Positions 9,516-17,475 of a DNA stretch of 64,000 bases are shown here, piece after piece; the stretch's first letter is position 1; each line of letters begins with the position of its first letter. The notes beneath the pieces are model-generated. The model was not told the origin of the DNA and made no database searches. It saw only the letters and a program-made list of their open reading frames with translations. Source of the DNA: an uncultured Gammaproteobacteria bacterium. Lineage in GTDB: Bacteria; Pseudomonadota; Gammaproteobacteria; Pseudomonadales; Pseudohongiellaceae. The stretch is from positions 20,612 to 84,611 of the forward strand of contig CAJXUA010000004.1 of NCBI GenBank assembly GCA_913060695.1. Reading direction: 5' to 3'. The translations under genes and the position numbers were made by a program.

Positions 9516-9884
9516 TCAGTTGAGTATGCGATAACCTCGTCCACGTAGACAATTATGCACGACGCGATCGCGTTCGCTCAAACCAGATGAAGTACCCCGC
9601 ACTCCGCCACCGATTGCGCCGACGCCCGCACCGCGAGTGGCGGTATTGCGATTACCCACCACAGCCCCTATGGCGCCGCCTATGACCGCGCCAGTGGCAG
9701 CTCCAACAACCGCCCGTTCGCCCACTGGAACTTGGTCTGCGATATCCTGGCATTCGCTGAGATCGGTTTGGTACCGGGTCATGTCGACGCCCTGGGGGTC
9801 GATGATAGGGCCTGAGTAGCCCGGACCGGACCGACAGGCTATGAGGGTAAGTAGGAAGGTGCCTAGAATAACGCGTTGCAACAT
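9516..9884 (-). CDS. Glycine-zipper lipoprotein
   Basis: This 122-residue protein starts at an ATG preceded by GGAGGT six bases upstream. A lipobox (LIACR) marks a lipoprotein. The middle holds a glycine-zipper segment rich in GxxxG spacing (VVGAATGAVIGGAIGAVVG), expected to pack as a membrane-inserted hairpin, as in the SlyB/OmpA-linker type of envelope proteins. Two more cysteines (SECQDI and HNCLRGRGY) flank the zipper and may form a disulfide. The ending CLRGRGY is typical of this small-protein class. It is probably involved in envelope integrity or stress; the precise role is unknown. Confidence 0.8.
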   Translation of the reverse strand: MLQRVILGTFLLTLIACRSGPGYSGPIIDPQGVDMTRYQTDLSECQDIADQVPVGERAVVGAATGAVIGGAIGAVVGNRNTATRGAGVGAIGGGVRGTSSGLSERDRVVHNCLRGRGYRILN

Positions 9885-10017
9885 GATGAACCTCCGTTGC
9901 TCGAAGACCAAAATAAAGGCATGGATGGCTAGCGTGAAAACGCGGTGCCACTCAAGCCTTAACGCGCGAGGTCAGGAGGGGTTTACAAAGTCTCGGTTCA
10001 GTACTGAAGTTTCAAGT

Positions 10018-10449
10018 CTATAGCTGCGCATTTACCCATTTTTGGAATTGTGCCGCAGGCATGGCGCCAGAAACCCTCGCCACTTCTTTGCCTTGTTTGA
10101 AGATCATGAGGGTTGGAATGCTACGAATGCCGTAGCGCTGAGCGAGTGCGGTTTCATTCTCTGTATTGACTTTGACTAATCGAACCTTCGGCTCTAGCAC
10201 TGCGCTAGCTGCCTCAAATGTTGGAGCAAACTGCAAACAGGGGCCGCACCAGGGTGCCCAGAAGTCGACGACGATCGGCACGTCGCCGCCGAGGTGCTGG
10301 GCGAAGCTACTCTGCGTTAGTGCAATTGGCTTGCCGGTAAACAGGCTTTCCTTACAGGCGCCGCAAGTGCCGTGCGCGGTGAGTTTCTCCGCTGGCATGC
10401 GGTTCTTGCGATGGCAGTGAGGGCAGGTGACAAAGAGTTCGTTCGACAT
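10018..10449 (-). CDS. trxC: Thioredoxin 2 (TrxC)
   Basis: The 143-residue cytosolic thioredoxin has the N-terminal zinc-binding extension that defines TrxC: CPHC near residue 9 and CGAC near residue 29. A full thioredoxin fold follows, with active site WCGPC and the cis-proline motif RSIPTLMIF. It reduces disulfides using electrons from thioredoxin reductase, and in E. coli it is linked to oxidative stress. It is monocistronic and lies upstream, on the same strand, of the glycine-zipper gene with a 133-base gap. Confidence 0.96.
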   Translation of the reverse strand: MSNELFVTCPHCHRKNRMPAEKLTAHGTCGACKESLFTGKPIALTQSSFAQHLGGDVPIVVDFWAPWCGPCLQFAPTFEAASAVLEPKVRLVKVNTENETALAQRYGIRSIPTLMIFKQGKEVARVSGAMPAAQFQKWVNAQL

Positions 10450-10635
10450 AATGATTGTGCTCCTACAATATAATAGTTCTAGGATACGCCTCGGCGCCGC
10501 GCATTAAAAATTAATAATCTAAGTCACATCGATAGGGTGCTGTGGGGCAGGGCTTTCTCGTTTCGGCCTAATCACATTGCATTAGCTGGCAATTTCTAAG
10601 ATGCTGCCTTGTATTTGTTCGCCGAAGAACTGCAC

Positions 10636-12108
10636 ATGACTCAAGAATTGGAAACAAAGCCTCTCTCCGGCGCGCGCAGTCGCGCCGTCTGGCTAAGAAG
10701 TACGCTGGGTCTTTCGCAGAAAGAAGCCGTCGCCTCTGCGACGATGACGGCAACGGGCGACAACTTCTTCAATGCTTTTGCCATTTACCTCAATGCTACT
10801 GCTGTGCAGATGGGCTGGTTGATGGCAATTCCCCAGCTTTTCGGCGCCCTGTTTCAAGTGCTGTCAGCGTGGTTGGGGAATTACCTGCCGCGTAAACCTT
10901 TGGTGGTCGTAACAGCGCGCGTGCAGACTGCAGTGGTGCTGGGTCTGTCAATTCTCGCGCTGTCGCGCAGCGAGGGCTCAGTGTATTGGTTGATTGCTTT
11001 GGCCGTGCTGTATTTCTCCTGTATCAACTTCATTCAACCTCAGTGGCGGGCTTGGATGGGCAGCGTGGTGCCCCAGCGTCGCCGCGGCACCTTCTTTGCC
11101 TCTCGTACTAGGCTGACAATGGTGGCCTCGCTGTTTATCTTCATGAGTGGCGGGGCGCTACTTAGTCTTAGCGAACGCTTTGACGTGGTGTGGCTTGGTT
11201 TTGCCATTCTCTTCGCCACTGCGGCGGTAGGGCGTGGTTTTTCATCGCGATACCTCGCGCAGATGCATGACCCTGATGCGAACCCCCACCCGGCTGGGCG
11301 CAAGGGTTTCTGGCAGAGTGTGAAACAGCTGCGCGCATCTTTGTCCGACAAGACGTTTCGAGACTACAGTTTCTTCGTTGCGGGCATGCAAGGGGTGGTG
11401 GCAATCTCCGCGCCTTTCTTTGCAGTTTATATGCTGCGCGATCTGCAGTTCACTTATATTGAGTACAGCCTAAATTCTATCGCGTCGATCCTAACACAGT
11501 TCCTATTGCTCAACTTCTGGGGGCGTTTCAGTGATCGTTTCGGCAATCGCTTAGTGATGCAGATTGCCAGTGTGTTGATCCCCTTTATGCCGCTGTTATG
11601 GTTATTTTCCGCAAATCACTACTACTTACTTTGTGTGCAAGTGATGTCCGGTTTTGTGTGGAGTGGTTTTAGTTTGAGCACTGCCAATTATTTGTACGAT
11701 ATCCGGCCCCATAAGAGTGACTTCGCAGTGTATGCGGCAATGCAATCTGCGCTCGGAGCTGTGGCAGTTTTTCTTGGTGCGATTACGGGCGGGCTGATAG
11801 CCTCGGCGGCGCCGAGTGTCGTGGAATTTTTTCCGTTCCTGCGTGAAATTCGAAGCCCGATTTTTCTCGTGTTTTTCGCCAGCTTCGCGCTACGCATGGC
11901 GATCGCTATCTGGTTCATTCCAAGAGCGGTGGAGCCTCGAGTGCGCAGGCGTCCAAAGATACTGCAGATCATCTACCGAGTGTCACGCTTCAATGCTATC
12001 TCGGGTATCTCCCTAGACTGGCTAAGTGTGACCAAGCGCAGCAATACAACAAAGGAGTCGGATGCTGAGAAAGACCCGGCAGAGCTTGGCGAGGAAAAGG
12101 ACTCCTAG
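10636..12108 (+). CDS. MFS transporter
   Basis: The protein is 490 residues from the ATG preceded by GAAGAA; an upstream in-frame TTG at 10609 is less likely. It has about twelve hydrophobic membrane segments in two halves, with a central basic loop (about 215-245) containing HDPDANPHPAGRKGF. This is the layout of a major facilitator superfamily carrier. The early segment FFNAFAIYLNATAVQMGWLM and the loop PQRRRGTFFASRTRL support this. Substrate cannot be told from the sequence. The tail is long, charged and cytosolic. It converges on the SMI1/KNR4 gene with a 3-base gap. Confidence 0.85.
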   Translation: MTQELETKPLSGARSRAVWLRSTLGLSQKEAVASATMTATGDNFFNAFAIYLNATAVQMGWLMAIPQLFGALFQVLSAWLGNYLPRKPLVVVTARVQTAVVLGLSILALSRSEGSVYWLIALAVLYFSCINFIQPQWRAWMGSVVPQRRRGTFFASRTRLTMVASLFIFMSGGALLSLSERFDVVWLGFAILFATAAVGRGFSSRYLAQMHDPDANPHPAGRKGFWQSVKQLRASLSDKTFRDYSFFVAGMQGVVAISAPFFAVYMLRDLQFTYIEYSLNSIASILTQFLLLNFWGRFSDRFGNRLVMQIASVLIPFMPLLWLFSANHYYLLCVQVMSGFVWSGFSLSTANYLYDIRPHKSDFAVYAAMQSALGAVAVFLGAITGGLIASAAPSVVEFFPFLREIRSPIFLVFFASFALRMAIAIWFIPRAVEPRVRRRPKILQIIYRVSRFNAISGISLDWLSVTKRSNTTKESDAEKDPAELGEEKDS

Positions 12109-12111
12109 TTT

Positions 12112-12510
12112 CTAGTCGGCGAGCCAGACATCCTTGCACCAAAGCCAGATGTTGTCCCAGCCCTCGTCGGAGGTCTTCTCATCCCAGAAAAGAATTGCGC
12201 CGTCTTGGCGGATGCAATAGTAACCGCCATTGGCCTCACAAATTGGCAGGTATTTGCGTGGCAGCCCGAGGCTCCATGCAACGGCTGCCATCTCTGGGAG
12301 AAAGGTATGCGAGTTTGGGTCACTCACCGTGACGGGCTCTAAATGCCCACAGACCACATCACTTACCTGCATCAGGTAGTCGCGCAAGTCGTCGGGCAAT
12401 GAGACATAAAGTGCCTCTTCTATTTCTATGAGCAAGTCCTCGTCCGGTAACTCGAGAGGGACCGGCACGGGTTCATTGCGCTCGCGTAGCATTTCAATTA
12501 CATCTTCCAT
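12112..12510 (-). CDS. SMI1/KNR4-family protein
   Basis: The 132-residue acidic cytosolic protein shows the SMI1/KNR4 pattern: an N-terminal helix with LPDEDLLIEIEEALYVSLPDDLRDYL, then ICEANGGYYCIRQDGAILFWD. Family members serve as immunity proteins against polymorphic toxins or as general interaction modules. The start lies one base after the stop of the exported-protein gene (TAGAATG), so the two are translated from one message. No toxin with a recognisable nuclease or deaminase domain is adjacent. The immunity role is therefore only a possibility. Confidence 0.8.
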   Translation of the reverse strand: MEDVIEMLRERNEPVPVPLELPDEDLLIEIEEALYVSLPDDLRDYLMQVSDVVCGHLEPVTVSDPNSHTFLPEMAAVAWSLGLPRKYLPICEANGGYYCIRQDGAILFWDEKTSDEGWDNIWLWCKDVWLAD

Positions 12511-12511
12511 T

Positions 12512-13552
12512 CTAAGGTGCTGCTCCTGTTTCTCGCTCTTCCACGCGCGCGCCCGCTAGCACACCAGGTAGAGCATAGTTGCCTTCATGACAGGCGTATT
12601 CATATAAGCGGTCTTCTGTAGACTTCATCGGGATCTCGGCGGTCCAAGGTGCGACGAATGTCGTGGGGTCGTTCAGTGTAACGCTATAGTTAACGGTATC
12701 TGCTGCGACGCGCGTAAAACGCTCGCTTACAACTAGATTCTCACTCGCGCCGCGATAGCTTTGTAATGAGTTGAAGTTGCGTGTCTCAACTACGAGTGTG
12801 TCCCCTTCCCAGTGTCCTATCGAGTCACCTAGCCAAGGCGCGTGTACTGCGGGTAGCGGGTCGGCGTCGATGCGTATGATACGCGCATCGTGCACCATTT
12901 CGACAAGTATCATGACATAGCCGGGCGATTGCACAATCTGATAATGGTTGTTGTACAGAATCGGAAGCATGGGTGGACCAGAGCTCGAACCAAAAGAGAG
13001 TAGGCAGCGCTCGGCAAGCGGGCGCGATTCTGGTCCCTTGAACGGTGCTTGGCTGCGTGCTTGTGCAGCGGCAGCCAGACGTTGTTGAGCAGCTTCGGTG
13101 AAGGCGGGAATGCGGCCGTTGGCCGGGTCGACTATGAGGGAGGTGCGGCGTTCTCCGTTGTAGATGGCAACCGTGGTGCCATCGTCGAACCAGAAGTTGT
13201 TATAGCTGTCTTCGAGGTCGATCTGGCCTTTCGTAGGAGGCGGTCGATTAGGGTCGCTGGGCAGGTCTGCGAGCGCGCTGCGCTGCGCCACCTCCCGCTC
13301 CATCTCCTGTTGTTCTTGCTCGCTCAAGAAGGCTTTGTTGGCAAACTGAGTAGGGCGCTCTAGTGGGGTGATAGTGTTGTTGGTCCACATGCCTTGCAGG
13401 TCTGCTTTGCCATCGACTGTGCGCGGCGCAGTATAATCGCCGGTTTGTGCGGTACTGGTCATTGATATCAGCGCCACGAGGATTAAAAGGCCGGCTGCGG
13501 GAGCTAGGCGCAGATGCATAGTAACGCGATCTACTACACGACACTTGTTCAT
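12512..13552 (-). CDS. Exported protein of unknown function (DGKADLQGMW family)
   Basis: The protein is 346 residues from the ATG that has CGGAGA eight bases upstream. The N-terminus carries a signal peptide (LLILVALISMTSTAQ). The mature part opens with APRTVDGKADLQGMWTNN and contains PLAERCLLSFGSSSGPP and LGDSIGHWEGDTLVVETRNF. I recognise these signatures from a large family of exported hypothetical proteins in Acidobacteria and marine proteobacteria. No enzyme activity is known to me. It has one cysteine in the central motif and one near the end. It is translationally linked to the SMI1/KNR4 gene and lies 81 bases downstream of the exported methyltransferase gene on the same strand. Confidence 0.75.
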   Translation of the reverse strand: MNKCRVVDRVTMHLRLAPAAGLLILVALISMTSTAQTGDYTAPRTVDGKADLQGMWTNNTITPLERPTQFANKAFLSEQEQQEMEREVAQRSALADLPSDPNRPPPTKGQIDLEDSYNNFWFDDGTTVAIYNGERRTSLIVDPANGRIPAFTEAAQQRLAAAAQARSQAPFKGPESRPLAERCLLSFGSSSGPPMLPILYNNHYQIVQSPGYVMILVEMVHDARIIRIDADPLPAVHAPWLGDSIGHWEGDTLVVETRNFNSLQSYRGASENLVVSERFTRVAADTVNYSVTLNDPTTFVAPWTAEIPMKSTEDRLYEYACHEGNYALPGVLAGARVEERETGAAP

Positions 13553-13633
13553 TATTATTCTCCGAGTTGTGCTCGTCAGTGAGTTTTGGCAGAGTAGCAA
13601 AGTCGTTCGAAATTAGGCAACTAGAGCGCGCTG

Positions 13634-14395
13634 TTATGGTTTGCGGAGCCGTAACAAGTATTGATCTGTGCTGCGATTGAGCATTGGGTCGAATATTGAA
13701 CGCATATGACGATCCTGCGAGTTTGCTAGCAAGTTACTCTCCGCCTCGAGTACGAAACCTGCCTCCTCGACTACTTGTATTGCGGCCTCTTTTGGAAGGC
13801 GGTGCAGTCGTCGGTTGTCGCGACCGACTACTCCCTCGTGATCGATGATGCCCACCACACCAGCCGGTTTAAGGACGTAATACACATTGCGTAGCATGCT
13901 GATGGCGCGCTGTGGATGACTATTGAAATAGTCATGGAGAATCTGCGAGATCAACACGAAGTCAACGGAGTTTTCCGCGAGTCCAAGATCGCTGACTGGG
14001 CGCTCTAGGCGCTGCACGTTATCGAGCTGACCGGCTAGGATTCTTGCCTCGAGTGCTACGCTGCGGGTGCGCTCGCCACGGTCCTCCTCCAAGTTCAATC
14101 CGCTGGGTGAGTTCTGTGCATACACAAGCCCCTCGGGCCCGACTGCCTTGGCGAGAATATAGCTGTAGTAGCCCCCAGCCGCATAGAGGTCTAGGACCAC
14201 CATGCCTGGGCGCAATTGCAGAAACTCCAGTGTCTGGACAGGCTTGCGTTTAGGGTCGCGAATGCGGTCACTTACGTCGCGCCCGGAAGCCTTTAGCGCG
14301 GTCTCCAAAGCCTCTGTGTCCAAGGACTGTGCGGCGCAATTGGCAGCAATGCACAAGGTCAGTAGCGTTGTGAGGAATAAATGGTAATGTCGCAC
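13634..14395 (-). CDS. Exported SAM-dependent methyltransferase-like protein (COG4798 type)
   Basis: I chose the GTG start (253 residues) because GGAG lies ten bases upstream and translation then begins directly with a signal peptide (RHYHLFLTTLLTLCIAANCAAQ). A longer frame reaches 14473. The mature protein has a class I methyltransferase core: motif I is VLDLYAAGGYYSYILAKAVG, and later segments are VDFVLISQILHDYF and LKPAGVVGIIDHEG. This matches the predicted methyltransferase group COG4798. A periplasmic location is odd because SAM is a cytosolic cofactor. It may use another ligand, or the signal may not be cleaved. Confidence 0.78.
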   Translation of the reverse strand: MRHYHLFLTTLLTLCIAANCAAQSLDTEALETALKASGRDVSDRIRDPKRKPVQTLEFLQLRPGMVVLDLYAAGGYYSYILAKAVGPEGLVYAQNSPSGLNLEEDRGERTRSVALEARILAGQLDNVQRLERPVSDLGLAENSVDFVLISQILHDYFNSHPQRAISMLRNVYYVLKPAGVVGIIDHEGVVGRDNRRLHRLPKEAAIQVVEEAGFVLEAESNLLANSQDRHMRSIFDPMLNRSTDQYLLRLRKP

Positions 14396-14496
14396 GACTT
14401 TTAGTCTCCGAATGTGACTTGGTACTGGCATCATAGGCTGGATTTGAGACAATGCCCATTTTGCACTATTCATTTCGTACTACAAGAAGGCACAAC

Positions 14497-15162
14497 ATGA
14501 GTCTATTACCCGCCGTCGAACTCGTCAGCCCAGCAGGCGCAAGCCCCGATGCCAGCATCATTTGGCTGCATGGACTCGGCTCCGATGGGCACGATTTCGC
14601 AGGCATTGTTCCCGAGCTACATCTTCCTAGCACGATGGCCGTGCGTTTCGTGCTTCCCCACGCACCCTCTATACCCGTGACAATCAATAATGGCTTTGTG
14701 ATGCCCGCTTGGTATGACATCTTGGAAATGGATATAGGAAGAACCGTCGACACCGACCAGCTTATACAATCGGCGAAAGCTGTCCACGCGTTAATCGACA
14801 GAGAGATTGAAAGAGGCATAGATAGCAGCCGCATCATTCTTGCCGGTTTCTCCCAAGGTGGTGCTGTCATCTTGCACGCGGCTTTAAGCTGCCCTTATCC
14901 TTTAGCCGGCGCGCTTTCTTTGTCGAGTTATTTTCCGACTAGTGACACGATTGTCCCACACGAAGCGAATCGTGAATTACCCATTTTGGTATGCCATGGT
15001 ACGCGCGACCCCATGGTCAATGAGGCATTAGGGAGGAAGGCAGAGGCAGATCTGCGTGCACTCGGACATCCCACGCAATATCGAAATTACCCAATGGAAC
15101 ATTCCGTCTGTCTTGAACAGATACGGGACATCTCTGCGTGGTTTCAGGAACGATTAGGCTAG
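14497..15162 (+). CDS. Carboxylesterase/phospholipase-type alpha/beta hydrolase
   Basis: The protein is 221 residues from the ATG with AAGG upstream. It is a cytosolic alpha/beta hydrolase of the carboxylesterase II / acyl-protein thioesterase group. The oxyanion-side motif is WLHGLGSDGHDF, the nucleophile elbow is GFSQGG with Ser119, an Asp occurs in CHGTRDPMV, and a His in YPMEHSVC completes the triad. It hydrolyses short acyl esters or thioesters; the natural substrate is unknown. It is divergent from the exported methyltransferase gene and converges on the DUF2214 gene. Confidence 0.9.
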   Translation: MSLLPAVELVSPAGASPDASIIWLHGLGSDGHDFAGIVPELHLPSTMAVRFVLPHAPSIPVTINNGFVMPAWYDILEMDIGRTVDTDQLIQSAKAVHALIDREIERGIDSSRIILAGFSQGGAVILHAALSCPYPLAGALSLSSYFPTSDTIVPHEANRELPILVCHGTRDPMVNEALGRKAEADLRALGHPTQYRNYPMEHSVCLEQIRDISAWFQERLG

Positions 15163-15171
15163 TAAGTGGCC

Positions 15172-15600
15172 CTACAAGCCAACGCCTCTTGCCATCAGGT
15201 AGGCAAGCACTGGGATGAAGGCAAGCAGCACTAGTTCGATGCGCAAAACGCGAATAACGCCTGCGGGGACTAGGATTGGTTCCACCTGGTTTTTGCGTTG
15301 GCGCAAGAAGAACACGGTAGGGTAGATGGACAGTAGCGCTACGAGTACGAACAGCGTGAGCTTGGCGTGAAACACTGGGTTGCTGCTGTAGAAGCTGCTT
15401 GGCTTGCCTACCCACAACCAAAGACTGATGCCTAAAATGGCGACTAGGCCGGCGCTGAGTCCATATACCGCGTCGACCTTGAGGAGATTACGCAAGTCCT
15501 CGCGCGAGATCTCTTTGCCTATCGCAATGTTCTCAATTATGAGAGTGCCGGCGAGTACGATGACAGCGAATAGGTGGAGGTATCGAATCAACACGTCCAT
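15172..15600 (-). CDS. DUF2214-family membrane protein
   Basis: The 142-residue inner-membrane protein starts at an ATG with CGGAG upstream; an in-frame TTG at 15615 is less likely. It has four predicted membrane helices (about 5-25, 45-65, 80-100 and 120-140), with RYLHLFAVIVLAGTLIIEN at the start, as in DUF2214 proteins. The conserved histidine in helix 1 suggests a possible haem or metal ligand, but this is inference. It lies 18 bases after the glutaredoxin gene on the same strand, so the two probably form an operon. Confidence 0.8.
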   Translation of the reverse strand: MDVLIRYLHLFAVIVLAGTLIIENIAIGKEISREDLRNLLKVDAVYGLSAGLVAILGISLWLWVGKPSSFYSSNPVFHAKLTLFVLVALLSIYPTVFFLRQRKNQVEPILVPAGVIRVLRIELVLLAFIPVLAYLMARGVGL

Positions 15601-15618
15601 TTTTATACTCCGCAAACA

Positions 15619-16020
15619 TTAGTCAGGGGATGGTAGCGTAGAGGCAATTCCGTGTTTAGTTAGGATTTGAGCAAGCTTAGTACTTCGGAGCGCGACTGCA
15701 GTCTCGGTGTAGCCGCCAAGCCCCTCACCGCCAATGAATAGCTGCGGCAGAGTGTTGCTGTGAGTGATTTCCTTGAGTCGCCCGCGGACCTCGCTTTGCA
15801 AGTTTGGCTCTAGAAACTCCCCTTGATCGAGCTCTATCACGCGATACTTCACTCCTATTTGGTCGAGCAATTGTTTGGCTGCGCGGCAGAATGAGCACCA
15901 GCTTAAAGAAAAGAGTACAACTGCCGCCTGTGGGGTGGAGATAGCATCATCGACCAAATCCCGCCCGTTGCGTGGGGCTGGTTTGGAGCTTGAAACGATT
16001 TCACTCATTGGTAATTCCAT
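15619..16020 (-). CDS. Glutaredoxin-domain protein
   Basis: The protein is 133 residues from the ATG at 16020; another in-frame ATG lies four codons later. It has a glutaredoxin fold with redox motif CSFC in LSWCSFCRAAKQLL. A TLPQLFIGGEGLGGYTE stretch gives the cis-Pro and glutathione-binding GG region. An N-terminal extension of about 35 residues precedes the fold. It should carry out glutathione-dependent thiol-disulfide exchange in the cytosol. It sits directly upstream of the DUF2214 gene in a likely operon. Confidence 0.88.
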   Translation of the reverse strand: MELPMSEIVSSSKPAPRNGRDLVDDAISTPQAAVVLFSLSWCSFCRAAKQLLDQIGVKYRVIELDQGEFLEPNLQSEVRGRLKEITHSNTLPQLFIGGEGLGGYTETAVALRSTKLAQILTKHGIASTLPSPD

Positions 16021-16161
16021 TCGGCGAAAAGATGTGTATTGTCGCACAAAATATGGGCAGTTTCTCGGGCTCTAATGATCTGGGTCAGCGTTATAGTAGA
16101 TTTAGCTGTGCTAAAGTGCTCGCGTTGCTTTTCGGGCATAAACTATTAGGAGAATTGTCAA

Positions 16162-16533
16162 ATGATTGGTTATATAACTCTTGGTACGAATGATCTTCAA
16201 CGCGCTGGTGCCTTTTATGATTCGTTATTGGCAGAGCTCGGCGCGGCTCGCACGATGGACTATCCCACTTTTATCGCATGGGGAACAAGTCCCGAACGTA
16301 CTGCTCTATCAGTGATTAAGCCTTACGACGGCAATCCCGCGACAGTAGGTAATGGAGTCATGGTGGGATTACAAGCCGACAGTCGCGAGACAGTTGAGCG
16401 TGTTTATAATAAGGCGATGGCATTGGGCGCTAAAGACGAAGGCCCGGCGGGACCTCGAGGCGATGCATTTTATGCAGGCTATTTTCGAGATCCGGACGGC
16501 AATAAGTTGAATATTTTTTACGCCGGGCAGTGA
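16162..16533 (+). CDS. VOC-family (glyoxalase-like) protein
   Basis: The 123-residue protein begins after a strong AGGAG site. It has the paired beta-alpha-beta-beta-beta layout of the vicinal oxygen chelate superfamily: IGYITLGTNDLQRAGAFYDSLL at the start and YAGYFRDPDGNKLNIFYAGQ at the end. The position that is often a metal-binding His near the start is Tyr here, so true glyoxalase I activity is doubtful. It is upstream of, and on the same strand as, the TetR gene, with a 73-base gap. Confidence 0.88.
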   Translation: MIGYITLGTNDLQRAGAFYDSLLAELGAARTMDYPTFIAWGTSPERTALSVIKPYDGNPATVGNGVMVGLQADSRETVERVYNKAMALGAKDEGPAGPRGDAFYAGYFRDPDGNKLNIFYAGQ

Positions 16534-16606
16534 ATTAGGGCCTTGCAACAAAGGCGAGCTGAAAGCGGCTCGCCATTGCTTGAATAACAATTAGGACAAG
16601 CGTTTC

Positions 16607-17272
16607 ATGGATCATCAAAACACGAATGAGCGCAGCGAAGTGCCGGCTGAGCCGATGCTACCCAAGCCGGGCTTGCGAGAGCGCAAGAAACGCTTGCGTC
16701 TTCAGCGCATTATCGATGTGTCGCATCAGCTATTTGTTAGTAAAGGCTTCCAAGACACTACTATTCAAGATATTGCCGACGAGGCCGGCATAGGGCTCGG
16801 AACGCTTTATCTTTATGCCAAGGGTAAGGATGATCTTCTAGTACTGGTATTCCGCGAACACCTGTTGCAGATGACAGAATCTGCCTTCGAGATCATCGAC
16901 CCAAAAGATCCTGTTATAGACCAGTTGATGACCTTTTTCTCAGTACACATCGACTACCATAAAGAGGATCAATTGCTCTCTAGAACGGTTCTAAAGGAGC
17001 TATCTTTCCCTAGCAATCCCAAAAGAAGGCACGATATTGAGTTAATCTTCAATACAGCTTATGAGAAATTGGCTTTGCTATTAAAGCGCGGAATCAAGGT
17101 TGGCAAGCTTAACTCAAGCCTCTATGTTGGTACTGCCGCCAGTAGTATTTTCGGCCTTTACTATCACCTCTTACAGGGTTTTCTCTGCGGATTCTTTACG
17201 GAGAAAGAGTTCAAGAAGAATCTCCGTCATGCACTGGATATGCTCCTAGCCAGCGCCAATCGCGACGCCTAA
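16607..17272 (+). CDS. TetR-family transcriptional regulator
   Basis: This 221-residue protein has a TetR N-terminal helix-turn-helix at about residues 25-72. The core is IIDVSHQLFVSKGFQDTTIQ, then DIADEAGIGLGTLYLYAKGKDDLL. The C-terminal ligand domain is diverse, rich in aromatic and leucine residues, and gives no ligand clue. The next gene on the same strand is the redoxin-cytochrome-copper protein, 203 bases away, with an imperfect inverted repeat in the gap. Control of that gene or of the VOC gene is a reasonable inference. Confidence 0.9.
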   Translation: MDHQNTNERSEVPAEPMLPKPGLRERKKRLRLQRIIDVSHQLFVSKGFQDTTIQDIADEAGIGLGTLYLYAKGKDDLLVLVFREHLLQMTESAFEIIDPKDPVIDQLMTFFSVHIDYHKEDQLLSRTVLKELSFPSNPKRRHDIELIFNTAYEKLALLLKRGIKVGKLNSSLYVGTAASSIFGLYYHLLQGFLCGFFTEKEFKKNLRHALDMLLASANRDA

Positions 17273-17320
17273 AACTCCTGCCTGCATTCTAAATTCTTGC
17301 TGATTTCTACAATTGACAAA

Positions 17321-17349
17321 GTGATGAGGGATAAACTCTTACTCATGAC
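17321..17349. promoter_or_regulatory. Imperfect inverted repeat between the tetR-like gene and the redoxin-cytochrome-copper gene
   Basis: GTGATGAG and CTCATGAC are arranged head to head with 13 bases between them and one mismatch. TetR proteins bind such palindromes, and the spot is upstream of the large exported redox gene. It could be an operator. It could also be chance, since the arms are only eight bases long. Confidence 0.3.
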
Positions 17350-17475
17350 GCTTCCCGTTTGCATTGCTCGGGGGCGGTGCTAGCATCTGTCACAATATGG
17401 ACTAAGTGAATTTGTTCATTTTTTGATCATAATGCTGATTTTTGGCAAGAACATTAATATTGTCAGTTGTAAATT

